Shown here: in pieces, positions 15,482-25,181 of the stretch | Layout of the letters: every line of letters starts with the position of its first letter | Position numbering within the stretch: the first letter of the stretch is position 1 | Origin: Acidobacteriota bacterium | GTDB taxonomy: Bacteria > Acidobacteriota > Terriglobia > Terriglobales > Acidobacteriaceae | NCBI GenBank assembly: GCA_021779935.1 | Contig: JAJXZT010000049.1 | Coordinates: 186,001-250,000, forward strand | Direction of reading: 5' to 3' | Length of the DNA stretch: 64,000 nt | Translations under genes and position numbers: made by a program | The notes under the pieces: generated by a model | The model's database searches: none | What the model saw: only the letters and a program-made list of their open reading frames with translations | Told to the model about the DNA's origin: nothing

Positions 15482-18400
15482 GTGAAGCAATCATCTCTAC
15501 TTCATAGCATCTTCGTGGTGGGATTTGTCCTGTTACTCACAGCGAGTCTGTCCTTTGGCCAGACGAGTAACGGAACTATCGCCGGTGTAGTCGCGGATCA
15601 GAGCGGTGCTGTGATCCAGAACGCTACCGTTACGGCGGTATCCCTCCAGACAGGTGACACTCGCACTGTCACCTCTAATCAGATCGGTGCCTACCGGATC
15701 GACTCAGTTCCTTCCGGCAATTACACCGTCACCGTCAAGTCCAAGGGCTTTGCCACCACGAGTGTGAAGTCGATCACCGTGAACGCCTCGGTCGTGACGT
15801 CGCTCAATGTGACGCTGAAACTCGGCGTCTCCGAGACCGTCGAGGTTCAGGCAGAAGCGCAGACCCTGCAAACGGAAAGTGGCGAGATCAGCAACAACAT
15901 CTCGAACACCGAAGTCGAAAACCTCCCGATCAGCAACCTCAATCCTTATTCTCTCGCCGTAACTCTTCCCGGCGTCAGCACCGTTACCAGCGCCAATTTC
16001 ACCAACGGCACGTCGTTCTCCGTCAACGGAACGCGTCCGCGCGCCAACAACTTCCTCATCGAAGGCCAGGACAACAACGACGCCGGCATTCACGGCCAGG
16101 GCATCCAGCCGGAGAACCTCGGCGCGATCAAGGAAGTCACCGTCCTGACGAACTCCTACTCTGCGGAATTCGGTCACGGCGGCGGTTCGGTCAGCAACCT
16201 TATTCTGAAGAGCGGAACCAACCAGTTCCACGGTTCCGTCTGGGATCGCCTTGAGAATTCCTCTCTCGACGCCAGCGACAAGGCCGACATCCTCGCCGGG
16301 AGCCCGAAGGCAAAGTATCGCGAGAATCTCTACGGGTTCACCCTCGGCGGCCCCATCAAGAAGGACAAGCTGTTCTTCTTTACCTCGTACCAGTGGGACA
16401 AATATCGCGCCACCGCCAACCTCGATAACCTGGTCGTGCCGACTGCCGCGGGCGTTGCCACCCTCCAGGGGCTCGGACCCAATACGCAGATTGCAAATTA
16501 CCTGAAGGCAATCGGCAGCCTGCGCGGTTCCACCAATCCAAACCTTCCCGATTTCCAGTGCATCGCTCTGGGTCCCGACCCAACAACTGGAATTGATCGC
16601 GGATGCGTGCAAGTTGGCGATGTGAAGCGCTCTCTCGGAGCCGCCTCGGACAGTCCCGAATTCGACGCCAAGGGTGACTACATCATCGGCAAGAATGACA
16701 CCCTGAACCTGCGTTACATCCGGACGAAGTTCAGCGCGCCGTATGACGTGTGGAACAATCCTGCGCAGCTCCCGGGCTTCGATACCACGCAGTATGGCCC
16801 CTCGCACAACGCGGGCATCACCTACACCCACATCTTCAGCCCGTCGCTGGTCAACGAATTGCGTCTGTCCTACGGTCGCATCGGGTTCACCTTCGACTTT
16901 GCCCCCAGCACGTATGCCAATCCTCTTGCTCTGGCGCCGACGATCAGCATTACCGACCTTACCGGCTATGGCGCACCCTCGGGAGATCCCCAGGCGCGCT
17001 TCCATAACACCTACCAGTACCAGGATTCGTTGAGCTGGACGAAGGGCAACCACTTCTTCAAGTTCGGTGTCGATCTTCAGGACACTCGTGTACGCGATGC
17101 GGTTCCGTTCAACCTCTACGGCTCGCTCAGCTACACGAATGGCGGCGGCTACACCGGTCTGGCCAATTACATCGACAACTTCTCCGGCACGAACACCTCG
17201 ACGGCCGCAATCAACTACGGCAGCCCGGTTGTTCACACCCGTCTCTTCGGACAGAGCTACTTCTTCCAGGATAGCTGGAAGGTTCGTCCGAACCTGACCG
17301 TAGACTACGGCGTCCGTTATGAGTACAACGGTGCGCCATTCAACAGCTTGAAGTACCCTGCACTCTATACCGCCGACCTGAATTGCTACACCTGCGTTCA
17401 GAAACAGCAGGCCGACGGCAACGACTGGGGTCCGCGCTTCGGCTTCTCCTACTCGCCGAAGTTCTGGCAGAAACTCCTCGGACAGGACAAGACCGTCATC
17501 CGTGGCGGCTTCGGCGTCTTCTACGATCAGTTGTTTACCAACATTGCTGACAATATCCAGGCAAGCTCGCCGAACATGGCTTCTCCGACCCTTTATGTCA
17601 GTTCCGGCGGTCGTGGCGTCGCCAACTGGTCGTCCGAATTGGCCAGCCTGTCGACGAGTCCAACGCCATATAATCTTCAGGAGCCCATCACTCCACATCT
17701 GCTCGCTCCTGAAACACTCCAATGGAACCTGAACGTTCAGCGTGAGTTGCCCGGCAGTTTCATCGCTACCGTTGCCTACGTTGGAACGCGTGGCGAACAC
17801 CTGCTGGCCAACACCGAGTACAATCCTCTGAACCCGGCGACCGGCACCTACACGGATCCGAACCGTGGTCGCATCGTCCTTCGCGACAACACTGGCGATT
17901 CGATCTACCACGGGCTCCAGACCAGCCTCGACCGCAACTTCAGCCACGGCCTGATGCTCAACGTTTCTTACACCTATTCCAAGTTCGAAGACGACGTTTC
18001 TGAGATCTTCACTACGGGCAACTGGTCATCGTTCCCGGTCGTGCAGTATCCCAGCTCGCGCAAGACCACCGACTGGGGTCTCTCGGCCTTCGATCACCGT
18101 CAGCGCCTGACCTTCTCTTACGTCTATAGCATTCCGAAATGGAGAGTATCGAACAGTCATCTCCTGCCCGTCGCCGCTGTCGTGAATGGCTGGCAGATCT
18201 CTGGTTCGAGCTCCTTCCAGAGCGGAACGCCGCAGAACGTCTTTGTTGGATTTGACGTCAACGGCGACGGAATCGGCAACGATCGTCCACAGCTCAGCAA
18301 TCCCAACGCCCCACTCGATAGCTTTGCATTCGTATCGAGCTGGGCTCCTCTTCTTGGCCTTGGCTCCGTGCCTGCCGGAATGGCTTGCGAAGGCAACGCC

Positions 18401-18730
18401 GCATGGAACACCAGCGATGCGTGCCACCCGGTTGCTCCGTCGTCGGTGCACTGGTTGATCCCCTCGTACCACACGCAGGGAACCAACATCGTTGGCCGCA
18501 ACAGCATCATTTCCCCGGGAACCCAGGATTGGGATTTCTCACTTCAGCGGACTTTGAAAATCGGCGAGAAGCAGAACTTCGATATTCGCGCCGAAATGTT
18601 CAACGTCTTCAACCACGGCAACACCGGCAGCCCGAACTTCACGCTGCTGAGCGGCGGAGCGTTCGGCGACTACGCCGGTACCGTGGCCGGGCACCGCAAT
18701 GTCCGGTTCCTGCTGAAGTACAGCTTCTAA
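15482..18730 (+). CDS. Oar-like TonB-dependent outer-membrane receptor
   Basis: The 1082-residue protein has a signal peptide ending SLSFGQ, an N-terminal carboxypeptidase-regulatory-like domain (about 30-115: TSNGTIAGVVADQSGAVIQN), a plug domain (about 120-250 with FSVNGTRPRANNFLIEGQDN) and a long beta-barrel ending VRFLLKYSF with a terminal aromatic residue. Such receptors are numerous in Acidobacteria and are related to Oar of Myxococcus. They are thought to import or bind large substrates with TonB energy; the ligand is unknown. The start is GTG with a GGAGA sequence about 9 nt upstream. It is a single-gene unit with its own terminator. Confidence 0.93.
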   Translation: MKQSSLLHSIFVVGFVLLLTASLSFGQTSNGTIAGVVADQSGAVIQNATVTAVSLQTGDTRTVTSNQIGAYRIDSVPSGNYTVTVKSKGFATTSVKSITVNASVVTSLNVTLKLGVSETVEVQAEAQTLQTESGEISNNISNTEVENLPISNLNPYSLAVTLPGVSTVTSANFTNGTSFSVNGTRPRANNFLIEGQDNNDAGIHGQGIQPENLGAIKEVTVLTNSYSAEFGHGGGSVSNLILKSGTNQFHGSVWDRLENSSLDASDKADILAGSPKAKYRENLYGFTLGGPIKKDKLFFFTSYQWDKYRATANLDNLVVPTAAGVATLQGLGPNTQIANYLKAIGSLRGSTNPNLPDFQCIALGPDPTTGIDRGCVQVGDVKRSLGAASDSPEFDAKGDYIIGKNDTLNLRYIRTKFSAPYDVWNNPAQLPGFDTTQYGPSHNAGITYTHIFSPSLVNELRLSYGRIGFTFDFAPSTYANPLALAPTISITDLTGYGAPSGDPQARFHNTYQYQDSLSWTKGNHFFKFGVDLQDTRVRDAVPFNLYGSLSYTNGGGYTGLANYIDNFSGTNTSTAAINYGSPVVHTRLFGQSYFFQDSWKVRPNLTVDYGVRYEYNGAPFNSLKYPALYTADLNCYTCVQKQQADGNDWGPRFGFSYSPKFWQKLLGQDKTVIRGGFGVFYDQLFTNIADNIQASSPNMASPTLYVSSGGRGVANWSSELASLSTSPTPYNLQEPITPHLLAPETLQWNLNVQRELPGSFIATVAYVGTRGEHLLANTEYNPLNPATGTYTDPNRGRIVLRDNTGDSIYHGLQTSLDRNFSHGLMLNVSYTYSKFEDDVSEIFTTGNWSSFPVVQYPSSRKTTDWGLSAFDHRQRLTFSYVYSIPKWRVSNSHLLPVAAVVNGWQISGSSSFQSGTPQNVFVGFDVNGDGIGNDRPQLSNPNAPLDSFAFVSSWAPLLGLGSVPAGMACEGNAAWNTSDACHPVAPSSVHWLIPSYHTQGTNIVGRNSIISPGTQDWDFSLQRTLKIGEKQNFDIRAEMFNVFNHGNTGSPNFTLLSGGAFGDYAGTVAGHRNVRFLLKYSF

Positions 18731-18757
18731 CTAGATTCTCTACTGCAATTCTTCCAG

Positions 18758-18785
18758 GGGAGCCGCGAGGCTCCCTGCTTTTTTT
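18758..18785 (+). terminator. Rho-independent terminator after the first TonB receptor
   Basis: A perfect seven-bp stem GGGAGCC/GGCTCCC with a GCGA tetraloop is followed by TGCTTTTTTT. The stretch from here to 19264 is AT-rich and holds no gene; it presumably contains the promoter of the next receptor. Confidence 0.9.
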
Positions 18786-19264
18786 GACGGAACGCCAGAG
18801 AGCCATTAAACATTTGTTTCCCAATCGGCTTGGGTGGCGATTTCTTCAAAGAACTGTAGAGAAATTCAACACTGGCCAAGTTCCGCCCCGCCGTCCTGAA
18901 GCTCTCCACCTACCCCGGAATCGCCCTAGTCAGAACCGAGCGAACCGCGTTCTCCACCGCGAATAGGCTGTATAAAAAAGAGTTTTGAATACAAATAATG
19001 GTAGGAACGTGGCGGGTATCTTCAATATGCCATACGAGATAGCCCCAAAATGGCACTAATGTATATATTTTCAGATCTAAATAGAAGAAATTTAAAGACT
19101 TGCATTTGCGGCACTTTTTGGTAGTCCAGTTGCCTCTTCACTCACCGGAATCACCTCGGGCAGAACGACCAAACTGGTGTTTCCTCTCGTCCGTGATGAA
19201 ACGTACTTCACAGTTACGGCCTTTTCCAAGGGATCTTTTCACTCTTGAGAATGAGAAAGGGAAC

Positions 19265-22200
19265 ATGAAAAGAATAAAGCTGATTTTCGCACTTTCTTCC
19301 ATCATCCTGCTGGCGCTGTCGATTAGCGGCGTTGCACAGGTGACGAAAGGCTCACTGTCGGGAACTGTCGTCGATCAGACGGGCGCAGTCGTCCCCGCCG
19401 CGCAAGTAACCGCGACGCAGACCGAGACCGGGTCCGTCCTGAAGATGATGACAGACAAAGCCGGCAACTTCCGTTTCAACCTGATTCCTCCCGGTGTCTA
19501 CAACGTCGAAGTTTCCAAAGAGGGCTTCAGCACGTTTTCACAAACAGGCATCCGGGTCAGCACGGGCCAGGATTCTTCCCTGGGCTCCGTCAAGATGTCC
19601 GTCGGCGTCGCTTCGCAGACCGTGGAAGTTTCCGCCACCTCAGGGCTGGTGGAAACCACCCAGACACAGGTAACCAACACATTCACAAACCAGACGTTCC
19701 AGTCCGTGCCGGGCGTTGCCGACAACCAGGGCCTGGACAACCTCGCTTTGTTCGTCCCCGGTGTCGCCAGTACCCGCGACAACAGCTTCTCGAACAGCAA
19801 CGGCGCTTCGTTCTCTGTAAACGGTCTCCGCGGTCGCAACAATGACCAGCAGATCGACGGTCAGAACAACAATGACAACAGCGTCGGAGGCCCCGCTCTG
19901 TTCCTTTCGAACCAGGAGTTCGTCGGCGAATACCAGATCGTCACCGACAACTTCGGCCCCGAGTACGGCCGCAATGCCGGGTCCGTGGTCAACATCATCA
20001 CCAAGTCCGGCACCAACAACCTGCACGGCAGCATCTACGGATCGGAAAATAATTCGGTCCTCAATGCCATGAACAACATTCAGAAGCGCTTCCTGGGTAT
20101 GAAGAAGCTTCCGCGCAGCAACAATGAATTCACCGGGTTCAGCATCGGCGGACCCATGATCAAGGACAAGCTGTTCTTCTTTGGCGGCTTTGACAACCAG
20201 ATCGTCACTTCGCAGACGGTCTACTCAACCGGCTCCCTGACGCCTACGCCAACTGGTATCGGCCAACTCTCGGGTTGCTACCCGGGCAGCACCAGCTTGC
20301 AGGCTCTGGCCAAGTACGGACCGTACGGCATCGGCGCCGGCAACCCCACGCCGACGAATATCACGGTTGTCCCTATGGTTGGGACCTGTCCGAACGTGCA
20401 GTTTGGCGGCGTACAGCGCACCCTGTCTACCCCGTTCCATGGTTTCGACTGGATATTCAAGGTCGACTTTCAGGGCAACAGGGACGTTATTTCGGCGCGC
20501 TACATGTTTAACCGGAACAACAATTTCAACATCGACGAAGGCAATGCGGTGGCCGGTTATCCAGCCAACGTCCCCGGTCTCAACCAGCAGACCCGGTTGA
20601 GCTGGACGCGCAACTTCACCTCCCGCATGGTCAATGAATTTGCGGTCACGTTCGGCCGTCTCAACGCCGAATTTGGCGGCAACGCCTACGGCAACACCAT
20701 TCCCACTACCGGCGGAATCTTCAATGCCGTAACCAACGTTACCACCGGCTCTGGCAACCTCGGTTTCGGTCCTCCGACCAACATGCCGCAGGGCCGCATC
20801 GTCAATACCTGGCAGTTGCAGGACAACTGGAACTTCATGCTCGGCAACCATAGCCTGAAGGCCGGCGTGAACTGGACCTACCAGCGTTCGCCCAATGTCT
20901 TCATGCCAAACCTGAACGGCGCGTTCTCCTTTACGAGCTGGGCCAACTTCGCGGCGAACAAGCCGTCTACCGTCAGTATCTCGCTGGGCAATCCGAGCCT
21001 CGATTTCCGCGAGTACGATACCTTCCTGTACTTCGGCGACGAGTGGAAGGTGAAGTCCAACTTGACGCTGAACTATGGCGTGACTTGGACCTACTACGGC
21101 CAACCGGCCAACCTGTTCAACCAACTCGACACCAAGCAGCAAACCGGAAGCACTCCGTTCTGGAAAACGTCGCTGCCACTGTCGGTTACCACCTCTCCGA
21201 AGTTGGCTGCCCCGAAAGACAGCTTTGGGCCGAGTGTAGGTTTTGCCTGGACTCCGAAAGGCTTCGGTTGGCTGACCGGAAACGGCAAGACGGTCCTCCG
21301 CGGCGGTTATCGCTTGTCCTACGATCCGCCGTTCTACAATATCTACCTCAACATGGCGTCTTCGGCTCCCCAGGTGCTGTCTCAGTCACTCTCCAGTCCG
21401 CCCTTTGGGCTGCCCGCCGACCCGACCGGTCCGAATGTTCGCGCGCTGCTGGCTCCGTATCTGACCCTCGGCGTATCGGACCCTCGGAACGTCGTGCAGA
21501 CGCAGATCAGCCCGAACTTTGGGCCGGATCATGTGCATAGCTGGTCGTTCGGCATTCAGCGCGAAATCGGGAAAGATGTGGTCTTCGAGGCGCGCTATGT
21601 CGGCAACTCGGCTCGCGATCTGTTCCAGTCCATTGACGGTAATCCCTATGTCAACTACCTGGCTGCGGCTTTCCCGTCGCTGGTTCCCAGCGGCGTGACC
21701 GGTTGTACCTCTGCCAACGCTATTGTTCCGGCTGCGGTCGGCCGTGCCAATTGCAGTACCGGCAGACTCCGCATCCGCCAGAACTCTGGCTATTCGGATT
21801 ACAACGGATTGCAGACGGAGTTGCGCGCCAACAACCTGTTCAACCAACTGCTGATCCGGGCGTCGTATACCTATAGCAAAACGACCGATAACGCCAGCGA
21901 GATCTTCGGTACGGGTGGCGCTGGCAACACCACTGCCTTCTCGCAGAATCCCTTCAACTACACGACCGGCGAGCATGGCATCTCCGGTCTGGACATCCCG
22001 CAGAACTTCACCGTCAGCTTCGTCGAGCAGTTCCCCTTCATGAAGAGCCAGAAAGGCCTGCTCGGCCACCTGGTCGGTGGATGGGCTATTGCCGGTAGCT
22101 ATATACTGGCGTCCGGACAACCCTACACGCCGCTTCAATACTGCATCGCCTACTCGGGATGCGGCGGCGGAACCGTGGTCGATCCGTCCTTCTACTCGGC

Positions 22201-22714
22201 CTATGCCGGTACGTATGATGGACTGCGGCCCTTCTGGGGCAATCCTAGCGCTCCCGCCACCTCGGTGGGCGCCTATGCCGGTGACGTCTGCAATTACTGG
22301 GGCACCGGCTGTGGATTGCCTGCGAACACGCTGCTTGATTGGGGCGCTGCGGTCGCGAGCAACGGCGCGAACGTGAAGACCGTCACCAAGAGCCAGGTGC
22401 GCTACATCGTGAACGCCGCAACCTCGCAGGGCATCTTTGGGACGCCCTTCGGGAACGTTCCGCGTAACGCCGCCCGCGACTTCTGGACGAACGTCGGCAA
22501 CGCGTCGATCTACAAGACCACGCGTCTGAGCGAACACGTCCGGGCGGAGTGGCACGTCACCATGAACAACGTATTCAATCACCGGAGCTTCGGTAGCGTT
22601 GATCCGTACATCGACGACGCCGGACTCCAGCAGGAATACACTGGTTTCGGGGACCCGAGTCTTACCAACGGTGGTGCCCGCACCATCACTTTTGGAGCGG
22701 CCATCCGCTGGTAA
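19265..22714 (+). CDS. Second Oar-like TonB-dependent outer-membrane receptor
   Basis: The 1149-residue protein has a signal peptide (KRIKLIFALSSIILLALSIS ... VAQ), a carboxypeptidase-regulatory-like domain (KGSLSGTVVDQTGAVVPAA), a plug with FSVNGLRGRNNDQQIDGQN, and a large beta-barrel. The last residues GARTITFGAAIRW end in an aromatic residue as expected for an outer-membrane barrel. It shares architecture with the first receptor, but the barrel differs, so the substrate may differ. The ATG at 19265 has GAGAAAGGGA upstream and starts the signal peptide; the frame is open from 19100. No TonB, ABC transporter or hydrolase gene lies nearby to hint at the ligand. Confidence 0.93.
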   Translation: MKRIKLIFALSSIILLALSISGVAQVTKGSLSGTVVDQTGAVVPAAQVTATQTETGSVLKMMTDKAGNFRFNLIPPGVYNVEVSKEGFSTFSQTGIRVSTGQDSSLGSVKMSVGVASQTVEVSATSGLVETTQTQVTNTFTNQTFQSVPGVADNQGLDNLALFVPGVASTRDNSFSNSNGASFSVNGLRGRNNDQQIDGQNNNDNSVGGPALFLSNQEFVGEYQIVTDNFGPEYGRNAGSVVNIITKSGTNNLHGSIYGSENNSVLNAMNNIQKRFLGMKKLPRSNNEFTGFSIGGPMIKDKLFFFGGFDNQIVTSQTVYSTGSLTPTPTGIGQLSGCYPGSTSLQALAKYGPYGIGAGNPTPTNITVVPMVGTCPNVQFGGVQRTLSTPFHGFDWIFKVDFQGNRDVISARYMFNRNNNFNIDEGNAVAGYPANVPGLNQQTRLSWTRNFTSRMVNEFAVTFGRLNAEFGGNAYGNTIPTTGGIFNAVTNVTTGSGNLGFGPPTNMPQGRIVNTWQLQDNWNFMLGNHSLKAGVNWTYQRSPNVFMPNLNGAFSFTSWANFAANKPSTVSISLGNPSLDFREYDTFLYFGDEWKVKSNLTLNYGVTWTYYGQPANLFNQLDTKQQTGSTPFWKTSLPLSVTTSPKLAAPKDSFGPSVGFAWTPKGFGWLTGNGKTVLRGGYRLSYDPPFYNIYLNMASSAPQVLSQSLSSPPFGLPADPTGPNVRALLAPYLTLGVSDPRNVVQTQISPNFGPDHVHSWSFGIQREIGKDVVFEARYVGNSARDLFQSIDGNPYVNYLAAAFPSLVPSGVTGCTSANAIVPAAVGRANCSTGRLRIRQNSGYSDYNGLQTELRANNLFNQLLIRASYTYSKTTDNASEIFGTGGAGNTTAFSQNPFNYTTGEHGISGLDIPQNFTVSFVEQFPFMKSQKGLLGHLVGGWAIAGSYILASGQPYTPLQYCIAYSGCGGGTVVDPSFYSAYAGTYDGLRPFWGNPSAPATSVGAYAGDVCNYWGTGCGLPANTLLDWGAAVASNGANVKTVTKSQVRYIVNAATSQGIFGTPFGNVPRNAARDFWTNVGNASIYKTTRLSEHVRAEWHVTMNNVFNHRSFGSVDPYIDDAGLQQEYTGFGDPSLTNGGARTITFGAAIRW

Positions 22715-22739
22715 ATGTACTTTGTGTCGTAGCACTCAT

Positions 22740-22768
22740 GGCCTCTGCCTCGCGGCAGGGGCCTTTTT
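22740..22768 (+). terminator. Rho-independent terminator after the second TonB receptor
   Basis: A ten-bp stem GGCCTCTGCC/GGCAGGGGCC (one G-T pair) with a TCGC loop is followed by TTTTT. The remainder up to hfq (23022) has no visible gene and must hold the hfq promoter. Confidence 0.9.
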
Positions 22769-23022
22769 CTATCTGACTGCCAAACTCTTCCGCCGCCCGC
22801 ATTTTCCCGGAATGGCGCACGTTAGTGGCCCGCCAATCGGCGCATGCCAAACCCTCGAACATTGGCGAAAGTTGAAATTGCTGCGATAAGCCCGTATCGT
22901 AGTTCTGTCCGGCACCCCGTTGCGCTAGACTGACGGGACGCCAATGGGCGCGACACGAAAAGATTGTGCATTGCCGTATTTACTTTGGTGGTTGGCTGTT
23001 CCGACTAAGGAGATTGTGACTC

Positions 23023-23337
23023 ATGGACAACAAGCCGGCGCAGAACATTCAGGATTCCTTCCTTAACACTGCTCGCAAGGATAAAGCCGTCATCACGATT
23101 TATCTTCTCAGCGGTGTAAAACTCTCCGGGCGTATTCGTTCTTTCGACAAGTACTCGGTCGTGCTCGAAACCAATAATCAGGAACAGCTCATCTTCAAGC
23201 ATGCGATTTCCACGGTCGTGATGGCCAGGGGAGTGCATATGGACCGGCCTTACCAGGGCGCGTCCGCCTCTGCTCAAGCTCAGAGTGCGACGCCTGCTGT
23301 TGCCGCCGTTCCCGGGAACACTCCCGCGCAGGAGTGA
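23023..23337 (+). CDS. hfq: RNA chaperone Hfq
   Basis: Hfq forms a hexameric ring that helps small RNAs pair with mRNAs. The first 70 residues contain the Sm1 motif ([27 protein letters not shown]) and the Sm2 motif [14 protein letters not shown] (YKHAIST in E. coli). The tail of about 30 residues is Ala/Gln-rich and disordered. A strong TAAGGAGATT ribosome site precedes the ATG. The TGA stop is in the same reading frame as the hflX-like sequence that follows directly, an arrangement discussed under findings. hfq-hflX adjacency is common in proteobacteria. Confidence 0.96.
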   Translation: MDNKPAQNIQDSFLNTARKDKAVITIYLLSGVKLSGRIRSFDKYSVVLETNNQEQLIFKHAISTVVMARGVHMDRPYQGASASAQAQSATPAVAAVPGNTPAQE

Positions 23338-23505
23338 GGTGTTTGTACGCGTCGCGATCTGAATAGCTCTTTCGGGTCTTCGTTTCCTCCTCGCGACGAA
23401 CGTGATACGGTCGCGGCTCCAGAACGGGCGTTCCTCGTCGGAGTCGAATTCCGTTCACGTAGCTACCGGCGGCGCGAAGAGCCGTCCAACGATCATGTAC
23501 CTAAC

Positions 23506-24825
23506 TTGCGGAACCGCTCCGGCGGAACGGTTCCGCCTTCCGCTCGCCTCGCCCGCACCGCCGCTTCCGCCGGCAAACTCGCGGCTGAAGAACAGGCCAT
23601 TCCCTTCAACGCCGAAGAATCGCTCGCCGAATTACGCGAGCTGGCCCGCGGCGCCGGCGCCGTCATCGCCGGCGAAATGCTGCAACGTCGCGACCGTCCC
23701 GAGCCGGCCACTCTCATCGGCAGCGGCAAACTCGAAGAACTCGCCATGGCCGCCAAGTCCGTGGACGCGCAGCTCATCATCTTCGATCACGAACTCACGC
23801 CTTCGCAGCAGCGCAACGTCGAGCGCGAACTCCACTGCCGCGTTCTCGACCGCACGCAGCTCATCCTCGACATTTTTGCCCGTCACGCGCGAACCCGCGA
23901 AGGCCAGTTGCAGGTCGAACTCGCGCAGCTTGAGTATTTACTCCCCCGCCTCGCCGGACGCGGCATCGAGATGTCGCAGCTTGGCGGCGGCATCGGCACC
24001 CGCGGTCCCGGTGAAACCCAGCTCGAAACCGACCGCCGCAAGATTCATCGTCGCGTCCGCCACGTCAAGGAGCAGTTGGAGGAAGTGCGCCGCATCCGCC
24101 GTCAGCAGCGCCAGCGCCGCGAGAGCGTTCCTGTCGCCACCGTCGCGCTTGTCGGCTACACCAATGCCGGCAAATCCACGCTCTTCAACGCGCTCACCAA
24201 CGCCGGTGTATATGCTTCGGCGCGCATGTTCGCCACGCTCGATCCCACTCTTCGCGCCGTCACGCTGCCTTCGAAGCGCGAAATCCTTCTCTCCGACACC
24301 GTTGGTTTCATTCGTCACCTGCCGCACACTCTTGTCTCCGCCTTTCGCGCCACGCTTGAGGAAGTGCAGCGCGCCGTGCTGCTGTTGCACATCAGTGACG
24401 CCACCAGTCCCGTCGCCGGCGAGCAGGCCGAGCAGGTGGAAACCGTTCTTCGCGAGCTCGAGTGCGCCGCCAAGCCGCAGATTCTCGTCGTCAACAAGAT
24501 CGACCTTCTCTCCGAGGAGAAGCGCGCCTCGCTGCGCGACAACGACGACACCGTGCACATCTCCGCCGCACGCGCCGTCAATCTTGACACCCTGCTGGAA
24601 GCCATTGATCGCCATCTCCAGGAAGATCCCGTGCAGCGTGTCCGCATGAAGGTGCCGCAGTCCGAGGGCAAGGCCCTGTCGTTGCTGGAAGCCAGGGCGC
24701 GCGTGCTGTCGCGCAAGTATGACGAAGCCGAGATGGTCGAACTCGACGTCGAGGCGCCCGAATCCATCGTTCGCCGCCTGCGCCAGTACGTCGTCAAGGA
24801 ACGCAGAAAACCTCGCGCCCGTTGA
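23506..24825 (+). CDS. hflX: GTPase HflX (ribosome-associated); true start uncertain
   Basis: HflX is a GTPase that binds ribosomes and can split stalled or heat-damaged 70S particles. The N-terminal domain shows [20 protein letters not shown] followed by [11 protein letters not shown], and the linker has [19 protein letters not shown]. The G-domain has G1 [17 protein letters not shown]3 DTVGFI and G4 NKID. The first ordinary start codon in frame is TTG at 23506. However, the family's first strand is encoded upstream as [15 protein letters not shown] (about 23422-23466), and the frame is open back to the hfq stop with no ATG, GTG or TTG. Translation may therefore begin at a rare codon such as CTG 23359, or come from hfq readthrough. 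Confidence 0.92.
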   Translation: MRNRSGGTVPPSARLARTAASAGKLAAEEQAIPFNAEESLAELRELARGAGAVIAGEMLQRRDRPEPATLIGSGKLEELAMAAKSVDAQLIIFDHELTPSQQRNVERELHCRVLDRTQLILDIFARHARTREGQLQVELAQLEYLLPRLAGRGIEMSQLGGGIGTRGPGETQLETDRRKIHRRVRHVKEQLEEVRRIRRQQRQRRESVPVATVALVGYTNAGKSTLFNALTNAGVYASARMFATLDPTLRAVTLPSKREILLSDTVGFIRHLPHTLVSAFRATLEEVQRAVLLLHISDATSPVAGEQAEQVETVLRELECAAKPQILVVNKIDLLSEEKRASLRDNDDTVHISAARAVNLDTLLEAIDRHLQEDPVQRVRMKVPQSEGKALSLLEARARVLSRKYDEAEMVELDVEAPESIVRRLRQYVVKERRKPRAR

Positions 24826-24883
24826 TCAGCCGGCCTCGCGCCAGTCAAGCGCATTTCAACTCACAATTTTTCCGGAAACCTAA

Positions 24884-24960
24884 AATGGGCCTGTCAGCAA
24901 GGAGCGGTGACATTTCCTTGCCCACAAGCCCATTCGATCCTGAAGTGGATCGGAGGTGAT
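24884..24960 (+). promoter_or_regulatory. Structured leader upstream of a 32-codon ORF
   Basis: Three possible helices lie in tandem: AATGGGC 24884-24890 with GCCCATT 24928-24934, enclosing AAGGA/TCCTT (24899-24903 with 24915-24919), then GATCC/GGATC (24936-24940 with 24947-24951). The last helix abuts a near-perfect ribosome site GGAGGTGAT at 24952-24960. The layout resembles a cis-acting RNA that masks or presents a ribosome site. No known riboswitch class was recognised. Confidence 0.5.
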
Positions 24961-25059
24961 ATGACTATCGTAACTCCGGGAAAGGGAAAGTCAAGCGCCA
25001 CCATTGTCCAGCGCAACATTCCTCCCGCAGCGGGAACCCCACCCCGGTATCCAAGCTAA
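24961..25059 (+). CDS. Small ORF (32 codons) with very strong ribosome site
   Basis: The ATG follows GGAGGTGAT with 4 nt after the GGAGG core. The product starts MTIVTPGKGKSSATIVQRNI and ends PPAAGTPPRYPS; it is basic and proline-rich with no membrane segment or signal. It has no recognised family. It could be a leader peptide, a toxin-like or ribosome-binding miniprotein, or the translated part of a regulatory RNA. The strength of its ribosome site, better than most genes here, argues that it is really translated. Confidence 0.5.
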   Translation: MTIVTPGKGKSSATIVQRNIPPAAGTPPRYPS

Positions 25060-25098
25060 TTTGCTGAATCTACAGCTATTTATACCGGAATCTGAGAA

Positions 25099-25127
25099 TT
25101 GACACTTCCGGAAAGGGGATGATAGCC
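25099..25127 (+). promoter_or_regulatory. Candidate promoter of the ATP synthase operon
   Basis: A perfect -35 box TTGACA is at 25099-25104. About 16-17 nt further is a weak -10 candidate (GATAGC or ATAGCC at 25121-25127). It lies 55-80 nt before the first atp gene. Confidence 0.45.
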
Positions 25128-25181
25128 TAACGGGTTGCTTAAGTCCTCATTCTTTCCGGTCGTAGGCCTTCACTAAAAGGA

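Noticed and set aside
19100-19264. Extended N-terminus of the second TonB receptor
   Set aside because: The added 55 residues hide the signal peptide, and a good ribosome site lies just before 19265.
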